A stretch of 56,981 nucleotides of DNA from Fidelibacterota bacterium (GCA_947475295.1 CANJLF010000018.1:1-56981), one strand, 5' to 3'; shown: positions 39,623-49,570, counted from the first letter of the stretch. Translations and numbers: made by a program. Notes: generated by a model from the letters alone, not told the origin.

Positions 39623-40462
39623 ATGACATCCCAAATGACCGCCAGCCGCCAGCCCGCCGTGCCGCGTGTGATCGTTTTCGGCAACGAAAAAGGCGGCACG
39701 GGCAAGTCCACGCTCGCCATGCACCTCGCCGTGGCGCTGCTGAATCGCGGCCTGAAGGTCGCGACCATCGACCTCGACGCTCGCCAGGGCACGATCTCGC
39801 GCTATGTCGCCAACCGCCGCCTGTTCGCCGAGCGCACCGGCCATGCCGTGCCAATGCCGGAACACCTGGCGCTGCATATGTCGCCCCACCAGATTATCGA
39901 GTCCGACCTCGCCAACGCGCTCGACCACGTTGCCCATTGCGCGGTGGTGGTGATCGACACGCCCGGCCACGACAGCGCGCTGTCCCAGGCCGGTCATGCC
40001 TATGCCGATGTGCTGGTGACGCCGATTAACGACAGTCTCATCGATCTCGACATTCTCGCCCATGTCGATCCGCACAAGCAGACCATCCTGCGGCCCAGTC
40101 ACTATGCGGAACGGGTATGGAAGGCGAAGCAGGCGCGTGCGAAGCGCGACGGCGGCTCCATGGATTGGGTGGTGGTGCGCAATCGCCTCGGCCAGCTGGA
40201 AGCGCGCAACAAGAAACTGATGGAGCGGCTGGTCGGCGACCTCGCCAAACGTATCGGCTTTCGCGTGGCCGACGGCATCCATGAACGCGTGATCTACCGC
40301 GAACTATTCCTCGACGGACTGACGGCGGAAGACTTGGCAATGTTGTCGCAGGGCCGCGAGGTGGCGATGTCGCATGTGGCGGCGCGTCAGGAGATCCGCA
40401 ATCTCATGCGTGCGCTTGGTCTGCCGGAAGCTTTGCAAACCGGCCTGGCGAGCACCATATAG
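39623..40462 (+). CDS. mipZ: MipZ-type ParA ATPase, division site positioning
   Basis: A 279-aa ParA/MinD-superfamily ATPase. The deviant Walker A is KGGTGKST at residues 23-30, with an MAP-style DLDARQGT at about 55 and VVVIDTPGHDSALSQAGHAYADVLVTPINDS as Walker B/switch II. MipZ forms a gradient from the poles and restricts FtsZ assembly to midcell in alphaproteobacteria. The following vWA and J-domain genes are coupled to it. Confidence 0.88.
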   Translation: MTSQMTASRQPAVPRVIVFGNEKGGTGKSTLAMHLAVALLNRGLKVATIDLDARQGTISRYVANRRLFAERTGHAVPMPEHLALHMSPHQIIESDLANALDHVAHCAVVVIDTPGHDSALSQAGHAYADVLVTPINDSLIDLDILAHVDPHKQTILRPSHYAERVWKAKQARAKRDGGSMDWVVVRNRLGQLEARNKKLMERLVGDLAKRIGFRVADGIHERVIYRELFLDGLTAEDLAMLSQGREVAMSHVAARQEIRNLMRALGLPEALQTGLASTI

Positions 40463-40471
40463 GCGCGGATC

Positions 40472-41194
40472 ATGACCGACAAAACGCCCCCACATAAAAC
40501 ACCAGCTACTCGACCGACCAGCCAAAGCGTGGCCGCCTTTTTGCAGCAAGCGGCCCAGGTGCCGATGCGCGCGCCCGATAGCAAGAACGGGCGATTGATC
40601 TTCGCCATGGACGCCACGGCAAGCCGCGGGCCGACCTGGACGCAGGCCATGGGCATTCAGACCGAGATGTTTCAGGAGGCCGCAACAGTGGACGGGCTCG
40701 ATGTGCAGCTGGTCTACTACCGCGGCCTGATGGATTTTGGCGCGAGTCCGTGGTTGAGCGATGCCGAGCGTGTCATCGGGCTGATGCGCGGCGTTGATGT
40801 CATCAGCGGTCATACTCAGATTGAGCGCGTGTTGAATCACGCGACGGGGGAAGTCAAGCGCGGCAAAGTCAACGCCTTGGTATTCATCGGCGACGCCGTG
40901 GAAGAATCCGCTGACCTGATCGCGGCGGCGGCAGGCCATTTGGCCTTGCGCGGCGTGCCGGTGTTCATTTTTCATGAGGGTGGCGCGGAGCCGGCGGGGG
41001 CGACCTTCCGTCAGATTGCGCAGATCACGCACGGCGCATACTCCGTCTTCGATGCGAGCAGTCCGCAACAGCTGCGCGATCTGCTGAAGGCGGTTGCGAT
41101 CTTCGCCGCCGGCGGGCGCAAGGCGCTCGAGAACTTCGGCCGCAAGGCCGGCGGTGTCGCCTTGAAACTGACCCATCAAATGGGTGCAAAATGA
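40472..41194 (+). CDS. vWA-domain protein
   Basis: A 240-aa cytoplasmic protein with a von Willebrand A fold. The MIDAS motif is DATAS (Asp47, Thr49, Ser51), with a second Thr (GHTQIE) and Asp (FIGDAVEES) at conserved spacing. The first 35 residues are Pro/Thr/Gln-rich and likely disordered. It lies 10 bases after mipZ and overlaps the next gene by four bases. The ligand is unknown. Confidence 0.85.
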   Translation: MTDKTPPHKTPATRPTSQSVAAFLQQAAQVPMRAPDSKNGRLIFAMDATASRGPTWTQAMGIQTEMFQEAATVDGLDVQLVYYRGLMDFGASPWLSDAERVIGLMRGVDVISGHTQIERVLNHATGEVKRGKVNALVFIGDAVEESADLIAAAAGHLALRGVPVFIFHEGGAEPAGATFRQIAQITHGAYSVFDASSPQQLRDLLKAVAIFAAGGRKALENFGRKAGGVALKLTHQMGAK

Positions 41195-41928
41195 TGGTAG
41201 CGCTGCTGCTTGGGCTGCTTCTGATCATGGTGGTGATACCCACGCTGCGCTGGGCGGCCCATGCCGATATCAAGCAGGTGCGTAAGGCCATTAACTGGGG
41301 TGGCATTTGGTTTATCCTCGCGGTGATGGCGTTCCTCATCGCGACGGGGCGTCTGGGCGCGGCTCTGGGCGGCCTCGTGGCGTTGGCAGCTTGGGGCTTT
41401 CGCATGTTGAGCATGCTCAACATGGGCCGCCAGTTCACGGGTATGTTCCGCTCGTTTCGCTTCGGTCGCGGTGCCGCAGCTACGGGCGGCGCGTCGCAGG
41501 TGGAGACCGCCTTTCTCAGCATGAGTCTCGATCTCACCAGTGGCGCCATGGACGGATTGGTCAAGCAAGGCCCGTTCCAGGGCCGGCGGTTGAAGACCTT
41601 AAGTCACGGCGACCTCTTATCGTTGCTGCGAGGCGTGCAAGGCGATCCGGATTCTGCAGGGTTGATGGAAGCCTATCTCGATCGCGTTCATCCCGATTGG
41701 CGTGAGACCTCCGGCGCGCGCGGCGCGCAAAGTCCCACCGTGCAGACCGCCATGACCGCCGATGAGGCCTATCGGATTTTGGGACTAAAAAGCGGCGCGG
41801 CCGAGGGCGAGATCAAGGCCGCCTACCGGCGCCTCATGGGCCAGCTTCATCCCGATCACGGCGGCAGCGATTACCTAGCCGCCAAGGTCAATCAGGCCAA
41901 GGAATTCCTTTTAAAAAAGCGCGGCTAA
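41191..41928 (+). CDS. Membrane-anchored J-domain protein (TIM14/DjlA-like layout)
   Basis: A 245-aa protein with two to three N-terminal hydrophobic helices (residues 2-19, 35-52, 56-70), a middle region, and a C-terminal J domain from about residue 187. The J-domain HPD is at His220-Pro221-Asp222 in GQLHPDHGG. It should recruit Hsp70 (DnaK) to the membrane. The coupling to mipZ and the vWA gene suggests work on a division or envelope complex. Confidence 0.88.
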   Translation: MMVALLLGLLLIMVVIPTLRWAAHADIKQVRKAINWGGIWFILAVMAFLIATGRLGAALGGLVALAAWGFRMLSMLNMGRQFTGMFRSFRFGRGAAATGGASQVETAFLSMSLDLTSGAMDGLVKQGPFQGRRLKTLSHGDLLSLLRGVQGDPDSAGLMEAYLDRVHPDWRETSGARGAQSPTVQTAMTADEAYRILGLKSGAAEGEIKAAYRRLMGQLHPDHGGSDYLAAKVNQAKEFLLKKRG

Positions 41929-42055
41929 CTTTCTGCCGTCTGCGGTTGCAAGGCCGCCTTGGGCATGGCACAAATTTGCCACCCAATTTGAAGTTGGCCC
42001 GCCCGCGTCGGCGGAAATATACGTGTAATTTCAATAGCTTTCTGAAGGATTCTCC

Positions 42056-42934
42056 ATGGCTTTACGTGTGCGCAAGGCGGTGCTGCCCGTCGCCGGCCTC
42101 GGCACTCGCTTTCTTCCCGCCACGAAAGTGATTCCCAAGGAGATGCTTCCGGTCATCGACAAGCCGGTGGTGCAATATGCCATCGAGGAGGCTCGGGCGG
42201 CCGGGATCGAGGAGTTCATCTTCGTGACCGCCGACGGTAAGGAATCCATCGCCAATCATTTCTATCCGCATCCGGTGTTGGAGCAGAGCCTGGAAGAGAA
42301 GGGCAAGCTCGCCGAGTTGAAACTCGTGCGCGATGCGACGCTGCCGCCTGGGTCCGTACACATGGTCAAGCAGCACCATCCGCTGGGCCTGGGCCACGCC
42401 GTGTGGTGCGCCTGGCAACTGGTCGGCAACGAACCCTTCGCGGTGATTCTGCCCGACGACATGGTGCTGTCCAAGACGCCGTGCCTGAAGCAGCTGATCG
42501 ACGCCCATGCCAAAGTCGGCGGGCATGTGGTCGCCGTCGAGGACGTGCCGCGCGATCAGACCAACCGCTACGGCATCCTCGATGTGCTCTCGGACGACGG
42601 CAAGCTCGCCAAGGCCAAGGGATTGGTGGAAAAGCCGCAACCCGATAAAGCGCCGTCGACGCTGGCGATCATTGGGCGCTATATCCTCGATCCGGTGGTG
42701 TTCGCGGAACTCGACAAAGGGACACGCGGCGCCGGCAACGAAATTCAGCTGACCGACGGTCTTAACAAGACTATCGGGCAGGTTCCTTTTCACGGTCTGC
42801 GCTTTGAAGGCCGACGCTACGACTGCGGCACACGCGTGGGCTTCGTCGAGGCCAACGTCGCCTTCGGTCTGGCCCATCCAGAGATGGCCGACCGCCTGCG
42901 GCCGCTGCTTCAAAAATTGCTTGAGATGAAATAG
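42056..42934 (+). CDS. galU: UTP-glucose-1-phosphate uridylyltransferase
   Basis: GalU (292 aa) makes UDP-glucose. The nucleotide-binding start RKAVLPVAGLGTRFLPATKVIPKEMLPVIDKP, the QHHPLGLGHAVWCAW segment and EIQLTDGLN are conserved. It begins a sugar-nucleotide run: ugd follows after 12 bases, then the phosphohexomutase. ATG 42056 is preceded by GAAGGATTCTCC. Confidence 0.95.
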   Translation: MALRVRKAVLPVAGLGTRFLPATKVIPKEMLPVIDKPVVQYAIEEARAAGIEEFIFVTADGKESIANHFYPHPVLEQSLEEKGKLAELKLVRDATLPPGSVHMVKQHHPLGLGHAVWCAWQLVGNEPFAVILPDDMVLSKTPCLKQLIDAHAKVGGHVVAVEDVPRDQTNRYGILDVLSDDGKLAKAKGLVEKPQPDKAPSTLAIIGRYILDPVVFAELDKGTRGAGNEIQLTDGLNKTIGQVPFHGLRFEGRRYDCGTRVGFVEANVAFGLAHPEMADRLRPLLQKLLEMK

Positions 42935-42946
42935 GACGCGTCGCCA

Positions 42947-44254
42947 ATGCGTATAGCTATGATCGGCACCGGCTACGTTGGCTTGGTGTCCGGAGCCTGC
43001 TTCTCCGAATTTGGCATCGATGTGGTGTGCGTCGACCGCGACGCCGCCAAGATCGAGCGTCTCAAGAAGGGCGAGATCCCGATCTTTGAGCCGGGCCTCG
43101 ATGCGCTGGTCAAAACCAATGCCGATGCCGGGCGCCTGACTTTCACCACCGATCTCAAGTCCTCCATCGCCGGCGCCGATGCCGTGTTCATCGCCGTGGG
43201 TACGCCCAGCCGGCGCGGCGACGGGCACGCGGACTTGTCGTACGTCTACGGCGCGGCCATGGACATCGCCGGTCATCTCACCGGTTACGCCGTGGTGGTG
43301 ACGAAGTCCACCGTGCCCGTCGGCACCGGCCGTCAGGTGGAGCGCATTATCCGGGCGGCGCGGCCCGAATTGGAATTCGACGTCGTCTCAAATCCGGAAT
43401 TTTTGCGCGAAGGTTCGGCCATCAATGACTTCATGCGGCCCGACCGCGTGGTCATCGGCGCGGAAACCGAACGCGCGCAGCAGGTCATGCGCCAGCTTTA
43501 CCGCGCGCTGTTCCTGATCGAGACGCCGATCCTGTTCACCAAGTTGGAAACGTCGGAGATCATCAAGTACGCCGCCAATACGTTCCTCGCCACCAAGATC
43601 ACCTTCATCAATGAAATGGCCGATCTGTGCGAGAAGGTGGGCGCCGACGTTCACGATGTCGCACGCGGCATCGGCCTCGACGGGCGCATCGGCAAGAAGT
43701 TTCTGCATCCGGGCCCCGGTTACGGCGGCTCCTGTTTTCCCAAGGACACTTTGGCGCTGGTGAAAACCGCCCAGGATTACGGCACGCCCTTGCGCATTAT
43801 CGAGACGGTCGTGGCCGTTAACGAGAAGCGCAAGGCCGCCATGGCCGATAAGATCGCCGCGGCTTGCGGCGGCGATGTGAGGGGCAAGACCATCGCCGTG
43901 CTGGGCCTGACCTTCAAACCCAATACCGACGACATGCGTGATTCACCGAGCCTGGTGATTATTCCGGCGCTGCAACAGGCCGGTGCTTCCGTGCGGGCCT
44001 ATGATCCCGAGGGGATGGCCGAAGCGATGAAGCTTCTTTCCAATGTGGACTATTGCACGGATGCCTACGACGCCATGTCCGGCGCCGATGCCGTGGTTAT
44101 CCTCACCGAATGGAACCAATTCCGAAACCTCGACGTTAAGCGCATGAAAACCTTGCTCAAGGCGCCGATCATGGTGGACTTGCGCAATGTTTACGCACCC
44201 GCCGATATGAAAGCCGCCGGCTTCAGCTATACCTGCGTCGGACGTCCCGCCTAA
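42947..44254 (+). CDS. ugd: UDP-glucose 6-dehydrogenase
   Basis: Ugd (435 aa) oxidises UDP-glucose to UDP-glucuronate with 2 NAD+. The N-terminal Rossmann motif is MIGTGYVGLVSG (residues 5-16). The catalytic Cys263 lies in GPGYGGSCFPKD. The C-terminal domain begins around LGLTFKPNTDDMRDSPS. With galU and the mutase it should feed uronic acid into exopolysaccharide or LPS. Confidence 0.95.
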   Translation: MRIAMIGTGYVGLVSGACFSEFGIDVVCVDRDAAKIERLKKGEIPIFEPGLDALVKTNADAGRLTFTTDLKSSIAGADAVFIAVGTPSRRGDGHADLSYVYGAAMDIAGHLTGYAVVVTKSTVPVGTGRQVERIIRAARPELEFDVVSNPEFLREGSAINDFMRPDRVVIGAETERAQQVMRQLYRALFLIETPILFTKLETSEIIKYAANTFLATKITFINEMADLCEKVGADVHDVARGIGLDGRIGKKFLHPGPGYGGSCFPKDTLALVKTAQDYGTPLRIIETVVAVNEKRKAAMADKIAAACGGDVRGKTIAVLGLTFKPNTDDMRDSPSLVIIPALQQAGASVRAYDPEGMAEAMKLLSNVDYCTDAYDAMSGADAVVILTEWNQFRNLDVKRMKTLLKAPIMVDLRNVYAPADMKAAGFSYTCVGRPA

Positions 44255-44286
44255 TTTCCCCCTCCAATTGAAGTCGCCCATTCATC

Positions 44287-45684
44287 ATGAGCTTTACGCA
44301 TAAATTCCATCCGTCGGTCCTGCGCGAGTACGACATTCGCGGCATTGTCGGCGAGACCTTGTCCACCGCCGACGCCCAGGCCATCGGGCGGTGCTTCGGT
44401 ACTATCGTGCGCCGCAACGGCGGCAGCCGCGTGTGTGTCGGTTATGACGGACGCTTGAGTTCGCCCTCGATGGAAGCCGCACTTGTCGATGGCCTGAAGG
44501 CCGTCGGCATTCATGTGGAGCGGGTCGGGCGCGGGCCCACGCCGATGCTCTATTTCGCAACCTTCGACACCAAAGCCGACGGCGGTATCATGGTGACCGG
44601 CTCGCACAATCCGCCGACCCATAACGGCTTCAAGATGATGCTTGGCAAAAAGCCGTTCTTTGGCGCCGACATCAAGGAACTGGGCGAAATGGCCGCGAGC
44701 GGTGATATCGACCCCGGCTTGGGCGCTGCTACCGATACGCCGGCCTTCACGCGCTACATCGAGCGGTTGCTAAGGGACTTCAACGGCAAGCGGCCGGTGA
44801 CGGCGGTATGGGATCCGGGCAACGGTGCCGGCGCGGAAGCGGTGACGGCGCTGGTGCGGCATCTGCCGGGCAAACACACGGTGCTGAACGGCACCATCGA
44901 CGGCACATTTCCGGCGCATCATCCCGATCCGACGGTGCCTGCAAACCTCGCGCAATTGATCGCGGAAGTTCACAAAAGCAAAGCCGACGTCGGCTTTGCC
45001 TTCGACGGCGACGCGGATCGTATTGGCGTCGTTGACGGCAAGGGACGTATTCTCTGGGGCGACCAGATCATGCAAATTTTGGCCGAGGACGTGCTGAAGC
45101 ATCATCGCGGCGCGCCGATCATCGCCGATGTCAAAGCCAGCCAGGCGCTGTTCGATGAAGTGGCGCGCATGGGCGGTCAGCCGATCATCTGGAAAACTGG
45201 GCATTCGCTTATCAAGAACAAAATGGCCGAGACCAAGGCGCCGCTGGCCGGCGAGATGAGCGGGCACATTTTCTTCGCCGACCGTTACTACGGCTTCGAC
45301 GACGCCATCTACGCCGCCGTGCGCTTCCTCAGCATCATGGCCGAGGACGAGCACTACGACCTGGTCAAACGCTACGATCGCATGCCGGTACTGATGAACA
45401 CGCCGGAGCTGCGGTTCCCCTGCGCCGACGACCGCAAATTCGCGGTGATCGATGAAGTCAAAGCGCGCCTTGCCAAATCGGGCGCCAAGGTTTCCGACAT
45501 CGACGGCGTGCGGGTGACGGGCAAGGGCGGCTGGTGGCTTTTGCGCGCCTCCAATACCCAGGCGGTTTTAGTGGCCCGCGCCGAGGCCGATACGGAAGCG
45601 CATCTGGAAGGGCTCAAGACCGAACTGGCCGCGCAGCTCAAGCAGAGTGGGCTCGATTTGCCGACGGAATCCGTCGGGCACTAG
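44287..45684 (+). CDS. Phosphomannomutase/phosphoglucomutase
   Basis: A 465-aa alpha-D-phosphohexomutase (AlgC/ManB type). The catalytic phosphoserine is Ser106 in TGSHNPP. The metal loop is DGDADRIG, the sugar-specificity loop is GEMSGH, and the phosphate-binding loop is near RASNTQ. The GEMSGH motif fits mixed PMM/PGM enzymes. Together with galU and ugd it supplies glucose-1-phosphate and mannose-1-phosphate. Confidence 0.9.
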   Translation: MSFTHKFHPSVLREYDIRGIVGETLSTADAQAIGRCFGTIVRRNGGSRVCVGYDGRLSSPSMEAALVDGLKAVGIHVERVGRGPTPMLYFATFDTKADGGIMVTGSHNPPTHNGFKMMLGKKPFFGADIKELGEMAASGDIDPGLGAATDTPAFTRYIERLLRDFNGKRPVTAVWDPGNGAGAEAVTALVRHLPGKHTVLNGTIDGTFPAHHPDPTVPANLAQLIAEVHKSKADVGFAFDGDADRIGVVDGKGRILWGDQIMQILAEDVLKHHRGAPIIADVKASQALFDEVARMGGQPIIWKTGHSLIKNKMAETKAPLAGEMSGHIFFADRYYGFDDAIYAAVRFLSIMAEDEHYDLVKRYDRMPVLMNTPELRFPCADDRKFAVIDEVKARLAKSGAKVSDIDGVRVTGKGGWWLLRASNTQAVLVARAEADTEAHLEGLKTELAAQLKQSGLDLPTESVGH

Positions 45685-45730
45685 GAAGCCCATCTTCACG
45701 TAATTTTGTTTACGCTCGTATAAAGCGCGC

Positions 45731-47728
45731 ATGTTACAAGCTCCCCGGCCCGGGTCTTGGGGGCTGCTCGGGCCGGGGGCTCAGTTGAATACTAAGTTGC
45801 TGTTTTGGAGTGGTTTTTCCGCCGCATCGCTGTTGACTTATGGGCCCGCGGCCTACGCCCAGCGCTCTGCGGACAATGTGGTCACGCAGGCCGAAGACGC
45901 CTTCGGCACTCGGGTGGGTAACGAAAACGTCGGGCTTTATGATGCGCGCAGCGCACGTGGCTTCGATCCTCAGCAGGCCGGCAACATCCGCATCGAAGGC
46001 CTATACTTCGATCAGCAGGGCCAGATGGGATTTCGCATCTCCAAAGCCCAAACCATGCGCATCGGACTGTCGGCGCAGTCCTATCCGTTCCCGGCGCCGT
46101 CGGGCATCGCCGACATCAGCCTTATGGTGCCGGCGAGCAAACTCACCTTCTCGACGCAGCTCGCATATATGGACTACGGCATGCGCCAGGTGGCCGGCGA
46201 TATTTCCACGCCGCTGATCGGCGATAAGCTCGGCCTGCAAGCCGGTCTTAACCGCGTGGAGTTTGCCAATGGGTGGCAAGGCAACGGATCGAACATGACG
46301 AGCGCAGCGCTGCTCAACTTCCGGCCTGCCGACAATGTCGAATTCATCCCGCTTATTTTCCACAATCATATGCCCGGCAACGACGTGCAGCCGTCGATCC
46401 TGCCCGGCGGGGCGTTTCTGCCGCCGCAATTTGATCGCAACGTTTTTACCGGGCAAGACTGGGCGACCACCACCACCTCCAACCTCAACGTGGGCATCAT
46501 CGGCCGCGCGAGCTTTGGCAGCAACTGGCGTCTGCAGGGAGATTTCTTCCGCTCCATCCAGGACCGCCCGAAGAACTTCTCGGTCTTTTTCCGCAATACC
46601 CAGCGCGATGGGTCCGCCAACCTCGATATCGTCGGCTATCCGGCGCATAAGGCCGCGTCCTTCTCGGGTGAGGTGCGCGGTTCCGGCATTTTCACCGACG
46701 GCAGCTACCGTCACACGGTGCATGTCGCCGTGCGTGCCCGCGACGTCAACCGGATTTTCGGCGGAGGCCAGACTATTAATTTCGGCGCGGCCAACATCGG
46801 CGTGGTCAGGGCCGTGCCCGAGCCGACATATACTTTCGGCGTCCGCGACCAGGATCTCGTGCGCCAAGTCTCGCCCGGTATCACTTACGTCGGCCAGTGG
46901 GCGCAGGTAGGGGAATTCAGTGTCGGCGTGCAAAAGAGTTTCTACCGCCGCAACTTCGGCAAGATTGGCGCGGTGCCTGTAACCACCAAAAGCTCGCCAT
47001 GGCTTTACAACGGCACGCTCTCGGTCATCGCGTCGCCGAGCCTCACGTTCTACGCCGGCTATACGCGAGGGCTCGAAGAGTTCGGCACCGCGCCCGACAC
47101 GGCCGCCAATGCCGGTGAACCCTTGCCGGCCAAGCAAACCAAACAAGTCGATGGCGGCGTGCGCTGGCGTATCCAGCCCGGCCTCAACCTCATGGCCGGC
47201 GTTTTCCAGGTCGAGAAGCCGTACTTCGACCGCGACACCGCCAATATCTACACCAATGTCGGCGCCTTGCGTCATCGCGGCGTGGAGATGTCACTCAGCG
47301 GTCAGCCGGTCAAAGGCCTGACCGTGGTCGCTGGCGTGTTGTATTTGCAAGCGAAGGCCTCGGGCTTGTCGGTCGATCGGGGTCTGATCGGCGACACGTC
47401 ACCCGGAACACCGCCGCTGACCATTAAAACCAATCTTCAATACGAGTTGCCCTTCGCCCCCGAGGTGGTGGTCGATTCCTCCTTCGATGTCGTTAAAGGC
47501 TCCTACGCCAATCGGACGAATACTTTCAAGACGAACACCCAGGCCGTGTTGTCGCTGGGCGTGCGCTATGCCTTCAAGCCTTTCGGCTATTCTTCGTCGC
47601 TGCGCTTTCAGGTGATGAATGTGACGGATCAATATGCCTGGACCGCCGACAACGCATCGGGCCGCTTGTCGCCGATTCAGGGGCGGCGCTACAGCGTGCG
47701 GCTGGCTACGGACTTCTCCGACTTCTAA
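45731..47728 (+). CDS. TonB-dependent-receptor-like outer-membrane protein with short plug
   Basis: A 665-aa outer-membrane beta-barrel protein ending in Phe. Residues ~60-95 (ARGFDPQQAGNIRIEGLYFDQQGQ) match the end of a TonB receptor plug, but the early plug strands and a clear TonB box are missing. TTG 45785 (NTKLLFWSGFSAASLLTYG, a neat signal peptide, behind GGGGGC) is an attractive alternative start to ATG 45731. It follows the sugar-nucleotide genes on the same strand after 46 bases, so it may take up or export a saccharide-linked ligand. Confidence 0.75.
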   Translation: MLQAPRPGSWGLLGPGAQLNTKLLFWSGFSAASLLTYGPAAYAQRSADNVVTQAEDAFGTRVGNENVGLYDARSARGFDPQQAGNIRIEGLYFDQQGQMGFRISKAQTMRIGLSAQSYPFPAPSGIADISLMVPASKLTFSTQLAYMDYGMRQVAGDISTPLIGDKLGLQAGLNRVEFANGWQGNGSNMTSAALLNFRPADNVEFIPLIFHNHMPGNDVQPSILPGGAFLPPQFDRNVFTGQDWATTTTSNLNVGIIGRASFGSNWRLQGDFFRSIQDRPKNFSVFFRNTQRDGSANLDIVGYPAHKAASFSGEVRGSGIFTDGSYRHTVHVAVRARDVNRIFGGGQTINFGAANIGVVRAVPEPTYTFGVRDQDLVRQVSPGITYVGQWAQVGEFSVGVQKSFYRRNFGKIGAVPVTTKSSPWLYNGTLSVIASPSLTFYAGYTRGLEEFGTAPDTAANAGEPLPAKQTKQVDGGVRWRIQPGLNLMAGVFQVEKPYFDRDTANIYTNVGALRHRGVEMSLSGQPVKGLTVVAGVLYLQAKASGLSVDRGLIGDTSPGTPPLTIKTNLQYELPFAPEVVVDSSFDVVKGSYANRTNTFKTNTQAVLSLGVRYAFKPFGYSSSLRFQVMNVTDQYAWTADNASGRLSPIQGRRYSVRLATDFSDF

Positions 47729-49144
47729 CTAGCGGGAAGCGACTTTACCGGGCTCAGGCGTCACGGCCTGGCAGCCGGACTTGGCCTTGGCGGGGATCAG
47801 CGCACAGGCGCGCATGAGGTCGCCATTGCCGAGGCCCATGATGCGGGCGCGGTAGACGATCTTGCCGCTGATCTTCACCGGGATGACCAGGGCGCGGACC
47901 GTCACGAAGGTGGGCCGCAGCTTGGCCAATGCCGTTGTGACTTGAGATTCGGCCTTGGCGCGGGTCGAGAAGGCGCCGATCTGAACGCCCCAGGTGGCGA
48001 TTCCGGCTGGATCGACCGCCGGGATACCGGCCCTCTGCGTGGTTTGGGGCTCGAGCATCGCCATTTTTTTAGCAGGCTGCGCTTTGGCTTGTGGGGGCAG
48101 GGGCGGCAGGGTGGTGGTTTCAATCGGAACCGTGTCGGTCACCGGCGTGAAGGGCTCATCGCGGTCGCCTTCTTCGGTCGAGGTTTCAGCCTTGGCTGAG
48201 GCAATCTGCGTGGCAATGGGATCGTTGTAGGTGCTGCGGCGGGCGATGAGGGTGTCGGGCTGGCCGGAGAGTGTGGCAAAGCCGGTGTCCATGAGCCCGG
48301 CGAGGCGTTTGTCGCGGGCATTGGCCGAAACGCCGCCGAACATGACCCCAATAATGCGGTAGCCGTTGCGGGTGGCCGAAGCCACCAGATTGAAGCCCGA
48401 GGCCGCCGTGTAGCCGGTTTTGATGCCGTCGGCGCCTTCATAGAACTCCAAGAGGCGGTTGTGGGTATGAATAGTTTGGCCCTGATAGGTGAAGTCCATG
48501 CGCGAGAACTGCGGATAATACTGCGGGAAATCCTTGATCAGGTGGCTGGCCAAGATGGACATGTCCCGCGCCGAGGAGAACTGCTGCGGATTGGGCAGGC
48601 CGGAAGCGTTCTTGAACGTCGTAGCGCTCATGCCCAGTTGGCGGGCGCGGGCGGTGGCCTTTTCGGCGAAACGATCCTCTGTGCCCCCCAGCCGCTCGCC
48701 GATCACGACGGCGACGTCGTTGGCGGACTTGGTGACGATGGCCTGGATGGCGTCTTCCACGGAAATCGTCGATTTAGGCCGTAAGCTCAGCTTCGAGGGC
48801 GCGGCCTGCGCGGCGTGCTTTGACACCGGCATCTTGGTGTCCATCTGGATCTCGTTTCGCTCCAGGGCCTCGAACAGCATATAGAGCGTCATCATCTTGG
48901 TCAGGGACGCGGGGTAGCTGCGGGCGTCGGCGTTTTCCTCGCTCAGCACCTGGCCGGTCGCGGCATCAATGACAATCGCGGAATAAAGCGGGGCTTGGTA
49001 TTTGGACCTGGAGACTTTGGGAGCCTTGGCCGCTTTAACGGTCTTAGCCCTAGGAGCTTTGGCCGCGTAGGCGGGCGCCGCCACGATGGCGGGCGTACAT
49101 GACAAAAGTACGATGGCGAATAAACGAACCAGTCCGACGCGCAT
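47729..49144 (-). CDS. D-alanyl-D-alanine carboxypeptidase with C-terminal SPOR domain
   Basis: A DacA/PBP5-type peptidoglycan carboxypeptidase (471 aa from ATG 49144, with AGGAATTGGGG upstream and a signal peptide). The active-site motifs are Ser80-Leu-Thr-Lys83 (PASLTK), Ser140-Ala-Asn142 and Lys242-Thr-Gly. After a disordered Pro/Thr region the last ~80 residues (WGVQIGAFSTRAKAESQV) form a SPOR domain that binds denuded peptidoglycan at the septum. This combination is a common alphaproteobacterial layout. Confidence 0.92.
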   Translation of the reverse strand: MRVGLVRLFAIVLLSCTPAIVAAPAYAAKAPRAKTVKAAKAPKVSRSKYQAPLYSAIVIDAATGQVLSEENADARSYPASLTKMMTLYMLFEALERNEIQMDTKMPVSKHAAQAAPSKLSLRPKSTISVEDAIQAIVTKSANDVAVVIGERLGGTEDRFAEKATARARQLGMSATTFKNASGLPNPQQFSSARDMSILASHLIKDFPQYYPQFSRMDFTYQGQTIHTHNRLLEFYEGADGIKTGYTAASGFNLVASATRNGYRIIGVMFGGVSANARDKRLAGLMDTGFATLSGQPDTLIARRSTYNDPIATQIASAKAETSTEEGDRDEPFTPVTDTVPIETTTLPPLPPQAKAQPAKKMAMLEPQTTQRAGIPAVDPAGIATWGVQIGAFSTRAKAESQVTTALAKLRPTFVTVRALVIPVKISGKIVYRARIMGLGNGDLMRACALIPAKAKSGCQAVTPEPGKVASR

Positions 49145-49570
49145 CCCCAATTCCTGCTTCCCGCTCAAAATTTCGTTGCGCCCCGTTAACACCGGGCTGT
49201 GGATAACCTGGCCGCTTCTCCGATCCCCTATTTCGCTTCCGCCATTTTATGACGATCCCGGTTAACCCGGCGTTAGAAGTCAAAAATACGTGGTTGGAGT
49301 CACCCTGTCTATACTTTCGTGTTCATCCTGTTGAATCTTATAATTTTTACACCATATTAAGGAAATATTAATCATCTGGGGGTGCGCTCAGCCAGAAGAT
49401 GAACGTCGGGTTGCAACGATAACGTGCGTAAAAGCGGTGTATCTCAAGCGACTCATTAATTTTTAGGACACCCCTGGCGGGCCCGGATTTTTGACACATA
49501 CTTAAGGCTAGCTTTGGTATTCTTGTGTGATGAGACCGCTATCTACAGTTTGAGCTTAAGCCCCGAGATG
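49145..49570. promoter_or_regulatory. A+T-richer divergent intergenic region before clpS
   Basis: This 426-base gap between the divergent carboxypeptidase and clpS contains no convincing gene. It is markedly A/T-richer than its surroundings around 49311-49380. It includes TATAAT at 49339-49344 and TTGACA at 49491-49496, but neither has a matching partner hexamer at 16-18 bases. Promoters for both flanking genes presumably lie here. Confidence 0.4.

Noticed and set aside
49294-49523. Candidate promoters before clpS (TATAAT 49339, TTGACA 49491)
   Set aside because: Neither hexamer has a partner box at acceptable spacing, so I describe the region but do not claim a defined promoter.
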